Assembly (NCBI GenBank): GCA_030704615.1 | Contig: CM060731.1 | Span: 59,314,756 to 59,378,755 of the forward strand | Length of the DNA stretch: 64,000 bases | DNA from: Takakia lepidozioides | Taxonomy: Eukaryota > Streptophyta > Takakiopsida > Takakiales > Takakiaceae | Reading direction: 5' to 3' | In this document: one piece after another, positions 43,893 to 55,534 of the stretch | Numbering within the stretch: position 1 is the stretch's first letter | Layout: each line of letters begins with the position of its first letter | Notes under the pieces: generated by a model | Database searches by the model: none | What the model saw: only the letters and a program-made list of their open reading frames with translations | What the model was told of the DNA's origin: nothing | Position numbers and translations under genes: made by a program

Positions 43893-46800
43893 GAGAAGAT
43901 GCAAAGTGTGGCGGAGAAGATCCCTTCGGGGCAGGGGAAGGAGATCATTGCTGATGTGGACGATGAGTTCTATGAAAGCAAAGCCGCTGAGATGCTGGGG
44001 GGTCAGAAGGTAAACTCTCAGCTTGTGGTGCAAAGTATGCTTGCCCCGGGTGGGAGGTTGAAGATTCCCCTGTGTAGGATGGTTTCCATGCCCGTCGTTC
44101 GTCCACCCCTCATCAAGGACATTCTCAAGCTGGAGGCCGAGTTTGTTCATGGGTATTTGGATGGATCCGCAGTGTTTTACGTTTGTACTAGGGATTCCAG
44201 AGGCAATGAGCTCCTTGTGGATGAGTCAATCGTGGACTCCTGGGATCCCATTTGGAGACAGGTGAACGAATCCTTCGAACTTCTTCTCTCCAGGAAACCT
44301 TCCACCCAGGCATTCTCAGGGAAGATGTTTCACGTTTGGGATGGGAACCACCGGTTGCTTGCATGGATGGCTGTCATTGGGAGGCTGCACTCACAGGAGG
44401 AAGAGTGGCATTACTCTGTTCGATCGATGGTGCTGGATTGTGAGGAGAACATGATGGGTCTTCTGACGGCAATGAATGATGTGAACAGGTTGGTTTCTCA
44501 TTCTACATGTTCCACTTGTAGTTCCGTGGTTCTTTGATTAAAGTCCTCGAATTTCATTCTGACTTTCAGATATCATTCTGCAGAGGGACGGAGACATCGC
44601 ATGTCAAAACGAGTCTGGTTCACACACTGTATAGGATACAAAGGATCGGGCAGATGCCCTTGACCAACTTCAAGACCATCCTTTCAGCAGAGACGTACAA
44701 GAAGTGCGAAAGCTCCAAGACATCGGAAACGTGGTACTCGTTGACACGTGAGGCTTTCATGGAGTACATGTACATGGTGAGATACATCTTCCTTCATCTG
44801 CCCTTTCCATATTCCTGCTTCCACATGTTTGTTTCTGTTTGTTTCCCTTGCCCTTGGGTTGATGCAACTCTCGTGCATTCCCTTGCAGCAAGACATTGCA
44901 GATGCAGGGGAGCGTGGCAAACTGGAATACTACAGGTCAACCCCTGAGGAGAGAAGGACAACAAAGGGGGTTGAGGGTCACATCCAGAAAGAGATGACCG
45001 CTACAAGAAGGACTATAATGAGTGCTTTTGTGAAGCAGTTGAGAATTTCCGACCCATCATTCGGATCGCAGTTTCTCCTGGAGATAAAAAAACCATTATA
45101 ACAAGCCAGGCAAGCCAGAGATGGCCCAGGAGAAGTTGCACAGGTTGTCTACCGCCGTTGTGTCTTCAGAACAGAAGGTGAAGTGGCTACAGATATGGAA
45201 CTCCGATCCCACAGTTAGGGATACCCACATGTTCCCCAGGCCGGAGAAAGAGAAGAAGACCCAGCGTGTCATTCTTGTCAGTGACAATGTGCTGGACACA
45301 TGGCTTCACAAGGCCACTTACTGGAGCCAGGTGTGATGTCCTTTCTTGTGTCACTTTCTTTTCTCTTTTCCTGTCCTTCTCTTTCCATTGCCTCTCACAT
45401 TCGCTGTGATTGTTTTTGGGTTCATTCTGCATTTGAATTGTTTTGCAGTTGGAAGAAAGGGCATGGTCGGTTCTGCATACTCAGCTGGCTGACTATGGCA
45501 TCACTATGACAGCACCGAAGGTCTCCTTCGAAGCATACATGAGGAAATGGAGAGCCACAGTGTCGCACTCTTGTTTCTTTAGAGAGTTCAGCAAGGAGGG
45601 TGGCATCAGTCGAACACATGACCTTGACCAGCAAGAAAAAAGAAAGGAAGCCTGGAAACGATGCCTTTACAGGTGCACACCCTGGGCCGTTCAGGCTACT
45701 AAGTGTGCTGTGGTTGCAATGTACTGTGACGCATATAGTTTAAGGGGGTCTTCCTGGTGTGATGGAAAAGCTGAGAGACAATAATTGCATTGCATAATGA
45801 GGCTCTCTGTTCCTGCATGTACATAAAGTTTGTTCTCATGGAAGAGAATTGCTTAGACAAACATCCAGATTTCGTGGACCTTTGGCTTGTCCCTGCTGGC
45901 AACCAGACCATGTTTACTACTGGGATCTTGCATGACTGGGGCCTAGACCATCTTTCTTCTTGTGGTTGGTATTTGGATTGCCCTCCTTCTGAGACCCCAG
46001 CTCCGGAGGTGTCTTTGAGGAGAGAGAATGAGCGTATTGCAGCCACTGCCGCAGCAGCCGACCTCGACATTCATGAACGAAATTTGAGGACTCTTGCAGA
46101 GAAGGAGCCTCCCGCTCAGGATACCCCGGGTAGAGGTAGAAAGACAAAGGGAAAAGATGTTGCTGGTGTTGTGGGGAAAGGAAGGGGTAGAGGGAAGGTG
46201 GCACAAGGGCAGGGAAGTGTTGCAGATATTGGCCAAGTGGTGCATGTCCAGCAGACTCCACCACATGGTAGGGGATCCGTGAGAAAGAACAAGGGGGTGG
46301 TTGATCCCAAGGACCCGTACCATGCAGTGGAACATCCCACGAGGGTCATTCACCCTACCAGGTTGGAGATGGCCAACGTCGGATTCCTTGCCATGATGGA
46401 GTCCAAGAAATCTGATTACAAGGGCGAGCCATCACCAGTGTGGGAGAGGATTGTGGAGTTCCTCGGCACGATGCGTGTTCTCTTTTGCTTCTTCTCTGCT
46501 GTGGGCATGGATCGTTTCAATCCTCTTGAGTATTCCATTGTAATTTTGTTTGCAGGCTAAAATGACCAAATCCTGGGTGAACGGGAAGGAGAAGCAATAT
46601 GCAGCCGAACTCATAATCTTGGACATCCCTGATGGGTTGGCAGTCCCGGATGTCCCTCCATCGGGTGCTTGTCCGGGTTGGAATGCTTTTGATGAGCGCT
46701 ACTGGCGGTGGGTTTTCTCCTTTTGCAATTTTTTCCTGTCCGATGCAGGTGTTTTGGTGCTCATACAGTCCACCAACGTTCGCTGTCGACGTGCACTTGC

Positions 46801-47998
46801 CAGCTATTTGAAAGCCTCGGGCATGAGAGTCGTGAAGAAATGGAATTGTGTGAACAACATGTACCTTACGAAGGGGGATCGTCCGGGAGAGATGGTAAAT
46901 TTGCCTTCTTCTTCCTCTTCTTGGTGGTTCTCGGATGGAGTTGTATAGGTCGTTCGAACTCATATGTAGGGGCCTGATTTTTGAAGCTTCTTAGTTCCTT
47001 GTGGATGTGCTGTTCGCAGACTCGTTTGTTTGAAGCTGTTTGTCTCGTCCGAGTGCATCCACCAACGACTCCGGCCGGCATTGCGGAGTTCGCCATCACT
47101 CATGGGGGCAAGTTCATAGACGACAGGACATTTCCTCCCACGGATGACATGCACCACAACTACGTCGACAACAACATTTGCTTGCGAAGGGGGAATGGGG
47201 TTCCTTGGAGAGGGGCGAGGGAGAGGAGCCCGGCTTTCATTCAAACGATTGTGGAGTGTTGCACCTACACAGACGCCAGAGTTCTGGATTTGTCAATGGG
47301 CACAGGTTCGTCTCTTCAACATTCACATTTCATGAGGTTTGATTGAGCTTGCACTTTCAGCACTTCCCACCGTTCCAAATGTGTCTTCAATGTCTGCTTC
47401 CTTCATTCTATTCCACTGCGGGTGCTTTGTACCACGCTTGCAAGGCCAGTGCGCGACATCTCTTTGGGATTGAAGGGGATGCTGAGATTTACAAGAACCT
47501 CCTGATGGGTTTGGGTGGACACACTTATCAAGTCCTTCCGAAGCCCCGTCCCGCTGATATTGATACAAAGGAGACTTCCGACAAGGAGCTGGACTCCGAC
47601 TTTGCCTGTGAGTAAGTTCAACCTGTGGATGCTTGCATTGTTGTTTCAATATCAAGAATCACTGTTCTTGAGGCAAAGTTCACATGGCAGACATCCTTTT
47701 CGTTGGACTTGTGTATTGCATATTGTGTTCTGAATGGGTTTTTGTCGACATGTGCAGGAGTCCGCATGCTTCCACTTACCCTCCAGGGCTATCACACCTA
47801 TTTGGACTTCTTTCCAGTCCTCCTCAGTCTTGCGTGCTACCTGTCTATGCGGAGGCACTCGCAGCAAGCATGACCGTTCATGGCACTCGGAGTCCACCCA
47901 TCGACGGCCGTGGTAGAAGACGTGGTGTTGGGGCCAGAATCTTTGTGGATGACATAGCACAGGAGGTCGAGACTGATTCTGATGACTGTGACACTTGA
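43893..47998 (+). pseudogene. ParB-like domain fused to beta-class DNA methyltransferase (transposon-borne)
   Basis: A multi-exon gene. The first long exon (43893-44488) carries FHVWDGNHRLLAWMAVI, resembling the DGxHR core of ParB/sulfiredoxin-like domains. Middle exons are about 44584-44776, 44889-45330 and 45449-45672, then a basic, glycine-rich linker (PGRGRKTKGKDV) near 46100-46200. The methyltransferase region starts near 46560: AAELIILDIPDG stands where the catalytic motif IV (D/S-PP-Y/W) is expected. Then come SYLKASGMRVVKKWNCVNN, and at 47240-47500 motif I, VLDLSMGTG...YHACKASARHLFGIEGD. The order IV before I is that of bacterial beta-class N4/N6 amino-methyltransferases, and ParB fusions are common in prophage methyltransferases. 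Lesions: a probable frame shift in the A7 run at 45086-45092, and the acceptor before ALYHACK reads GG at 47420-47421 where copy 2 has AG. Substrate and activity are unknown. Confidence 0.75.
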
Positions 47999-48704
47999 TA
48001 TGAAGTTTTCTTTTGGTTTTATTCGGGGCCAAATTTGAAATGGGATGGTTGTGTGTCCTTGTTGTCCTGTTTGCGATGTGTGCGTGGAATGCACATTAAT
48101 GGGAACAAACTATTGTTGGAGATGGGGGTTGCATGGACTGCCCGGATTGTTCCTTCAATCTATTTAGTGTTTTGTGGACCTCACAGACTTGAGTGCATTG
48201 CAAAAACAAACAAACGACTTTGGTTCGTGTACAACATTCTCGCATCATTTGCTTGTTGGTCTCCAAACCAATCCTGCTAGAAGAATGGTTGGTGAATCCA
48301 TCACGGTGAAGTCCACCTCATCAAAGAGCGTTCAGGCATTCTCAAATCTAATAAGCATCCATGATGCTCCCGCACATACCTGGCATGTTCGCAAGGGTGG
48401 TGAGTAAGAAAAGATTTCGCAGGGATCCGCTTTAGATCATGTCAGTGTGCACCTCCTCACGACGTACCCTCATAAACTTGTGAGGGCTTAGTATGTTGAT
48501 AACGTCTGCATGGATGCAATGGATACAATGGATGTAACATATCCACTCTGCATTCCCGGGAAATGGCTGATCAACCCGCGGAAATAGGTGACACCCACGG
48601 AAATAGGCCCTGTATGTATGCTGACGTGGCGTGAGCCTGTGCTGGGCTCACGGTTTCCTGGGCTCACAAGCTCACGCCTCCAGGCTCACGGAATAGCACC
48701 CCCC

Positions 48705-48714
48705 GATTTGCGGC
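48705..48714. repeat. Right target-site duplication of MULE element 1
   Basis: GATTTGCGGC, identical to 37029-37038. Confidence 0.93.
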
Positions 48715-48956
48715 GATGTAATTTTCATTCAGTGCTGGGCGGCTGCTCACATTCAAATTCATAGGGGGCATTTGAAACTCGCGCTGAAAATTATGAATCA
48801 TCTCTAATCTACGCAGCCCCCTCATGGATCGTGCACTGTAGTTAGGGAGATATGTGTATCGTGGATCAGTTTAGGCTTAGTGCAAACTTAAGATAGTTGC
48901 TAGTTTAGTTGCTAGGATTCAAATCAGAGGAGAGACGTGTGTTTGTTGCAGTACCC

Positions 48957-50497
48957 ATGGACCAAGAATTTAGGCCTTCCCAAGCTTTCTGATTGCTGCC
49001 AAACACTGAGGTAGTTGATGAGGGTGACAACACAGTAGAGATTGACAGCCAAGCTAGTGACTCTGATCGTGCATACAATGAGCGTTGTGAACATGCAACA
49101 AATGAAGGCAGTCAAAGTGAAAATGAGAGTGATCAATATTATCAATGGGGCCAAAGGCAGGATTCCAATGTTGAATTTCAAGTTGGTCATGGATCTACAG
49201 AAGAGTTTCCACCTGAAGTGGTGATCGAAACAACTACACATGCAACAAAAGGACCATCAGATCCAGCTGATTTCAATGTGGAGGGTAATGAAGACGTTCA
49301 TGCTAGGACGGGAGGGCGACCAAGAAGAGGACCGCGTCCACATAAAAACGGGAACTAGACTGATGTGCAGCTCCAAGAAACCATGGCAGCTGTTGATCGT
49401 GGGGACGACATCAAATCTGCGGCACGGATGTTTGGGGTACCTGCAACTAGTCTACGAAACCATTGGTATGGAGTTACTACGACAAGGAAGAGAGGTAGCA
49501 AGGGAACGCTAGATGCCAAGGAGGAGGATGAACTAGTGAAGTATATTGAAAAAATGCAAGATATTGGTCACCCATTGACACTGACCCAACTCCGTCTCAA
49601 GGTAGTAGAACTTACTCAAGAACGGCTCACACCTTTCACACAAGGGATCCCTCTTGAGAGTGGAAGGGCTAAGGGACTATGTCCTAAAAATGTTCAAACA
49701 TTCTACGCTAACTTGACAGAAATGTACAACAAGCATAACTATGGGGTTGACAGGATCTGGAATTGCGACGAGTCAGGGGGCCAAGCTGGGCAAAATGGAG
49801 GTGCTGTTGTGCTTGCCAAGGTTGGTTCAAGAGCTGTCCATTCGATAACGCCAGATCAACGAGAATGGTTGAGTGTCCTTACATGCATGAACGTTGCAGG
49901 AAGTTATATTCCGAATTACTACATTTTCAAAGGTAAAAGATTTCGTCGCAATTACATTCACAAATGCGAATCTGGTGCTACAATGGCAATGCAAAAGAAG
50001 GCATGGATGACAACAATATTATTTCACAAATGGATCTCTCATTTCTTGGAGTCAGCAAATGCAATGGGCAATGAGATCTCGGTCACAAATAGGCACTTGC
50101 TGATCTTGGATGGTCATAACTCGCATGTCACTATAGATGTTGTCAAACAAGCTACATTAGTAGGACTGGACGTGACTACTCTTCATTCCCACACTTCCCA
50201 TGCACTCCAGCCTCTTGATGTGGTTGTGTTTAAGCCATTCAAGACAACTTTCCGGAAGTACAGAGATGTATGGACCATGGCTCACAAGGGGAGAGGAGCT
50301 CTCAAGGAAGATCTGGCCCAATGGGTCTCACTCGCCTTGAAGAAGGGGCTAACCAACCACAACATTGCAAAGGGGTTCAAGACTACAGGCATTTGGCCAC
50401 TCAATTCTGAAGCTATGGTGGGAAAGATGGGCCCATCTGAGTGTTTCTCAAACCAAACAGAAGAGCAGACAGGTCTGCACAGCATGCATCCTACCAC
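48957..50497 (+). pseudogene. pogo/Tigger (DDE_1) transposase, 5' portion
   Basis: The frame starts at ATG 48957 but meets TGA at 48990 and TAG at 49356. An acidic leader is followed by a Psq-type helix-turn-helix (TDVQLQETMAAVDRGDDIKS, AARMFGVPATSLRNH). The text then passes directly from FTQGIP to SGRAKGLCP, so most of the CENP-B/Tc5 DNA-binding segment is missing in frame. The catalytic core is present: IWNCDESG (first Asp), LLILDGHNSHVT (second Asp) and SHALQPLDVVVFKPFK (third Asp). The reading continues across the insertion of element 3 into 56794 and beyond. It encodes a cut-and-paste transposase, now dead by nonsense changes. Confidence 0.9.
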
Positions 50498-50941
50498 TCC
50501 AGAACCAGGGGATGCTATTCTGTGAGCAGATCCCGTGAGCAGAAATCTGCTCACACTTCAGGATCTGCCCACCTATAACCGCGGACGCCTACTCGACTTA
50601 GAAGACCTATTACTGCGCATATTGGCCAGTATTACAAGCTCAGTTATGGATGCTGCTGGGATGAATGAGGGATGAATGGCGGATGAATGTCTGTATGATG
50701 AATGAGACATGGATGAATGAAATAATACAAAGTTGTTTTGTAGTAGTAGCTCCGAAATCCCCCGAGCTCCGAAATCCTTTAAACCATGCTAGTCTTGCTT
50801 GCAAATCAATTGTGAAAGTGCAGTGTATATTGCCTCCACATTGCTTTGTGGATTGAGGAGGGGTTACTTGTCATTTTTCCAGATATCCAAGGTTGAGAGA
50901 AATGCTCACACCCAAATCTAAAGAAGGCAGAGAGGTGAGGA

Positions 50942-50969
50942 ATTAAGATGTCGTTGACAACACCTTAAT
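50942..50969. repeat. Hairpin unit of element 3, left of the nested insertion
   Basis: ATTAAGATGTCG-TTGA-CAACACCTTAAT. This is the first unit of the array that resumes at 55535; element 2 inserted 31 bp after it. Confidence 0.9.
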
Positions 50970-51169
50970 CCCCAGCACCTGCACACACACCGCCTTATCG
51001 TCGAGTGCAGCTATGGTGTGAGCCTAGCCGCGTGAGCCCAAGAGCTCGGCTCACGCTTTGCCCTCTAAGCGTGAGCCCAGGGGTTTAGTGGAGGAAGAAG
51101 CAGGCCCCATACCCGAGTCCTCTGTTTAGAGAGGGTCCTATTGTCGTGGAAGCAGTTATAGCGCTTAAA

Positions 51170-52500
51170 AAAAGAGGTATAGAAAAAATGGAATGGTCAT
51201 TGTGAAACTTACTGTGGCTTTCTTATTGAAGAAGAGGTGAAAAAAAAAGGCTGGGTGAGTCATCATGAATCTTATATAGGGATTCTTGCATGAACAAGAG
51301 GCAAGAAAAGTTTGGATGCTCATTGTCAAGCTATCTGACGTTTCCAATATTTCATCCATGGTGGATGGATGATGGATGGATGAAATATTGAAGGAGAGGT
51401 TAAAAATAATGAGGATGGGCAAGAACATGCCCCAAAATATGATCCCTCATTGTGAAACAGGCAATGGTTTTTGTTAATGTAGATGAGGTGAAAATTAAAC
51501 AGATGGTCATCTTCAAGCTTATTTAGGCTTTATTTGTAAAGAAGATGTGTAACAAAATGAGCGGTTTATTGTGGAACTTGTTCAGGTTTGTGTTATTGAA
51601 GATGAGTGGTCATTGTGATTGCTTATTTAGGGTGTGTTTGTGAAGAAGAGGTAAAAAAAAAAACATTGAGCTATCCTTGTGAAACTTGTTTAGGATTCTG
51701 TTATTGAAGAAGAGGTGAAAAAAAAAGTTAAGCTCTATCATTGTCAAACTTGTTCAAGTTTCTGTTATTGAAGAAGAGGTGAAAAAAGAAATCAGATGGT
51801 CATTATGAATGTTTATTTAGGGTTTGTTTGTGAAGAATAAATTGAGCTCTCATTCTCAAACTTGTTAAGGTTTCTGTTATTGAAGAAGAGGTGAAAAAAA
51901 TATTAGATGGTCATCATGAATGCTTATTTAGGGTTTGTTTGTGAAGAAGAGGTGAAAAAAAAAACCAGATGGTCATCATGAATGCTTATTTAGGGAATAA
52001 ATTAGGGATTGTTTGTGAAGAAGAGATGAAAAAAAAACTTGAGCTCTACCATTGTCAAACTTCTTCAGGTTTCTGTTATTGAAGAAGAGGTGAAAAAAAT
52101 TGAGCTCTATCATTGTCAATCTTGTTCAGGTTTCTATTGATGAAAAAGAAGTGAATAAAAAATTAGATGTCATCATGAATAAATTAGGGTTTGTTTGTGA
52201 AGAAGAGGTGAAAAAAAAACTTGAGCTCTATCATTGTCAAACTTCTTCAGGTTTCTGTTTATTGAAGAAGAGGTGAAAAAAAAAACATATGGTCATCATG
52301 AATGCTTATTTAGGGTTTGTTTGTATAGAGGACGTGGAAAACAAATGAGCTGTCATTGTGAAACTTGTTCAGGTGCCTGTTATTCAAGAAGAAGTGGAAA
52401 AAAAAACAGATGGTCATCATGAAGCTCATTTACGCAATGCTTCTGTAGAGGCCGTGAAAAAGTAAAATGAGCTTTCATACTGACATTTGTCCATGTTTGG
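51170..52500. repeat. Minisatellite inside element 2 (GAAGAAGAGGTGAAAAAA units)
   Basis: More than fifteen degenerate units of about 60-75 bp with shared text TTCTGTTATTGAAGAAGAGG, GATGGTCATCATGAATG and TTATTTAGGGTTTGTTTGTG. A run of about 29 T follows at about 52514-52542. It is non-coding and lies between the left end and the transposase remnant. Confidence 0.85.
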
Positions 52501-52736
52501 CAGGCCCTCGAACAATTTTTTTTTTTTTTTTTTTTTTTTTTGGCCCGGGGCAATATTGGGGGTGGGGACAGAAGTGGACTCAATTTTAGAAGCTCGTTAA
52601 CCAAACCCGATGAAAAAATAAACTATATTTCATAACGAGACATCGTCTGCTTGTCCAGATTTAAGAACTGTGTATACATGTTCTACAAACAAGGCAGCCC
52701 TTTCTGGCATTGCGAAAAATCGCAACATATGCAACA

Positions 52737-53309
52737 CTACTCGATATTGCCAATGTCTCGCTGCAAAAGTGTCCGTACCTCACCAGGACCTAGTGTCGCC
52801 TGGTGAATGATTTGGTCTCTTTTGGGATCACAATACATCCTGCGCAAAAAGATGTAGTAAAGATGCTTGCAGGGAATCCATTTCCCTCTCTTTCCTAGAG
52901 CTTCCTCACGCATGCACACGAAGTCGGGACAGGTATACCCCGGAAAATTTCCCACCGTCACCTGATAGGTCTTGTCGTGCAAAACAGACCCAGATGTGAA
53001 GTATAAACCCGTCCATACCCCAGGTGAAGGTACTTCCATAGTTCCTGTTACCCGAGCCTGAAGTAGTCTGGCCGATTCCACCTTCGCATCGTGATCAGGC
53101 CCCGAAGCCACCTCATGCACTGTTTTGCCATGCCTTCTTGTGGGATGCGAAGTATCGTCTGGAAGAAGCACCATAGCAGCAAGGCCACCAAGAGTCGACG
53201 CCACAGATCGGTGCAGACGAAAGCCGGCGTCCTTCAACTTGCCCATCTCTAGTTCCTCAATGATCATCCTGAAATCATGATCATGAAAAAATTGAGTGTG
53301 TTGACGCAC
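52737..53309 (-). pseudogene. MULE transposase C-terminal fragment (SWIM region)
   Basis: 190 codons homologous to the C-terminus of the element 1 transposase: RHGKTVHEVASG, ESARLLQARV, YQVTVGNFPGYTCPDFVCM, KRGKWIPCKHLYY and RDQIIHQATLGPGEV. The first SWIM cysteine is Tyr here (GYTC versus TCTC in element 1), so zinc binding is probably lost. The zinc-cluster and DDE regions are absent. Confidence 0.88.
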
Positions 53310-53434
53310 TCAGTTCTCGGGGGGGGGGGGGGGGGTTTGGTTTCCCCCAAAACCCGCCCGGTACCCGAGGTGAAAATCCGGACCCGCACCTGTCGTCGAT
53401 GATCATGAAGAAATTGAGTGCGTTGACGCACTCA
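53293..53434. repeat. Two hairpins of element 2 (arms TGAGTGCG)
   Basis: TGAGTGTG-TTGA-CGCACTCA at 53293-53312 and a perfect TGAGTGCG-TTGA-CGCACTCA at 53415-53434, 122 bp apart. That is close to the period of the element 1 array. Poly-G tracts lie near both. A variant with loop TTCA is at 53722-53741. Confidence 0.85.
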
Positions 53435-53519
53435 GTTCTCCCGGGGGGGGGGAGGAGAGGGAACCAATTTATTATTATTATTAATTTATTTGGTTATCAT
53501 ACAATCTGTCACGATGAGA

Positions 53520-54600
53520 TGTCGCCGGGAGCTGGCAAGCTACTTGAAAGCCTCGGGGATGCGGATTATCAAGACCTAGAACTGTATCAACAGCCTATAT
53601 CTGACAAAGGGGGATTGCCCAGGGCAGAAGGTGGGTTTCAAATACTTCGTTTTTATGCCTTCTCTGTTGAAGTTCCACTGTACTGACTGTTATGAAGTCA
53701 TGTTGTTCGCACTGCCTGAATTGAGTGCTTCAGCGCACTCAGTTATGGCGGTGCATGAGCAATGACTTTGAACCAGTTCCATCCAGAATGGGTCTGCACT
53801 CCCACCCAGATGTGCTATGAAACATTCCTCACTAATTATTGTCCTCTTCATCGCAGACCCGTCTATTTGAGGCCGTCTGTCTCGTGAGGGTACATCCACT
53901 GTCGACTTCCACCACAGTGGTGGAGTTCGAGCTTCGGATGATGTTTCATAAACGAGAGGTTCGATCATGTCGTCGACGACACGCACTACAACTATGTCGA
54001 CTCCAACGTATGTTTGCGAAAGCCAAATAAAACGCCTTGGAGAGGGGCCTGTGAAAAAAACCCGGCTTTTATCCAAACGATCATTGAGAGTTGTTCTCGG
54101 CCAGGGGCCCGCATCATAGATCTCACTCTCGGCACATGTTTTTCTTCTTGCCTTTGTCATCGATTTCTTTTCTTCTGCACCTTCTTTACTCAATATTCTA
54201 AAACTCTAATTCCTTCAATTTGTCTCTTGCAGGCGCTTCTTACCATGCTTGCAAGGCAGATGGCAGACACTTGTTTGATATGGAAGGAGATGGAGATATT
54301 TTCAGTGGCCTCCTCGCCGAGTTGCAAGGGCCCGCATCTACCTCCAATGTCAAGGATGTCACTGCGCAAATTGATATCCTCAACGGTGACGACAAAGACC
54401 TGGACAATGACTTTAATGTGAGTAAGTTCATTTTCTGTCTATTTGATCCCTGTGTATATGCTCTGTCGCGTCCCCTTCTGTTGTCTGATTGTTACCCAAA
54501 TGGTGCATTTCTGATTGCAGGAATGTGAACGCACTCCCGTGGCCCCTGTCTTCTATATACTTGAGGGACTTGTGCTGGAGCCCACCTCCTAATTATGTCC
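53520..54600 (+). pseudogene. DNA methyltransferase 3' fragment of element 2
   Basis: The 3' exons parallel those of element 1. At about 53521-53630 there is RRELASYLKASGMRIIKT, a TAG where element 1 has Trp, then LYLTKGD. At about 53856 comes TRLFEAVCLVRVHP. At about 54030-54137 there is PWRGACEKNPAFIQTIIESC and IIDLTLGTC (motif I). After an intron with intact AG (54231-54232) comes ASYHACKADGRHLFDMEGD, followed by a final exon near 54523. The ParB-like part and motif IV exon are missing. It confirms the exon structure of the family. Confidence 0.85.
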
Positions 54601-55534
54601 TTATCGATTAAGACATTGCTCGTGTGCAAGCAGCTGTGCTTTCTCCCCTACCTTTGCGTTGGAGTTCCAGGAAGACGCTCAGGCACCTCTTCATAGATGA
54701 TAGTACAGCAGTTTCAGGTGGTAGCAGTACTTCTAGCAGTTCAGCAGATTCAGGTGGTAGCAGTAGCAGTGTTGATACCACCTACGGATGTACTTGAGGG
54801 CATTCATTTATGGAACATGAGGGGACACACTCTCCGTTTTCCGTTGCATCACCATTTCTCTTCCCACCATCCGTTGTAATGAGCACGGACTACAATGAAA
54901 TTCACATCCCTGAATTGAAACATTCTCTCCCCCGCGTCCTGCGAATTTGAAAGTGTTTTCATTCTAATCATTACTCTCAAATTCAACAGTGTGCATTCAA
55001 TAAAAGTTTTTCAACAGAGATGAATATGTGCATAGTCCAGTAGACAGTCATTCGACATATGCCATCACACCAATATTTGGTTGGATGGATGGAGGATGAA
55101 TGTTTTTGGATGGATGAACCCCGATTGGATGTACACTGTGGATGAATGTTGCATGCATGGATGGTCCCATGGATGATGTCAGTGCGCAGTATCATGCACA
55201 GGGCCGGGATGGCGAGTTTCACTGTCGGGGTTGAGGTGGGTCCCTAAGGCTAACAAGGGTTAGGGTTTCTGTTTGGGGTTGCAGGGTTAATATGGATAAA
55301 GACGTGTTTCTGCGGTAATGGATCCTCTTCCATGGAAATAGACGCCGCATCTTTCCCCAAAATCATGCCACGTGTCCTGGGCTCACGCCAGGCTCCTGGG
55401 CTCCCGTGGCTAGGCTCACACTCTAGCATCCCCCCCTTACCGCCAAGGCTTGTTCACCACGAGAGTTTTTGGGGTGAATTTTTTTGGGGTTTTTGATTTT
55501 TCCATGAATTGTCATATGCCAACTCGTACTGGGA

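Larger units (their letters stand above)
37039..48704. mobile_element. MULE-like element 1: SWIM transposase plus ParB-methyltransferase gene
   Basis: An 11.67-kb element bounded by a perfect 10-bp duplication. Its ends are related: the left starts AGCGTAGCTACGGCATGAGC and the right, complemented, starts GGGGGGTGCTATTCCGTGAG. Both continue into several GTGAGCC/GGCTCAC repeats. The transposase lies on the minus strand (37426-40980) and the methyltransferase gene on the plus strand (from about 41944 to 47998), back to back. A 12-unit hairpin array lies between the cores of the two genes. It is inserted in the 5' part of the pogo element. Both genes show inactivating lesions. Confidence 0.9.
51001..55434. 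mobile_element. MULE-like element 2, internally deleted, nested in element 3
   Basis: The left end has GCTATGGTGTGAGCCTAGCC and the right end, complemented, has GCTAGAGTGTGAGCCTAGCC. Flanks CCTTATCG (50993-51000) and CCTTACCG (55435-55442) form an 8-bp duplication with one mismatch. They fall inside the array unit text CCGCCTTACCGCC, so the target is certain. It retains the 3' part of the transposase (minus) and the 3' part of the methyltransferase (plus) in the same divergent layout as element 1. The outer halves are therefore kept and the middle is lost. Confidence 0.87.
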
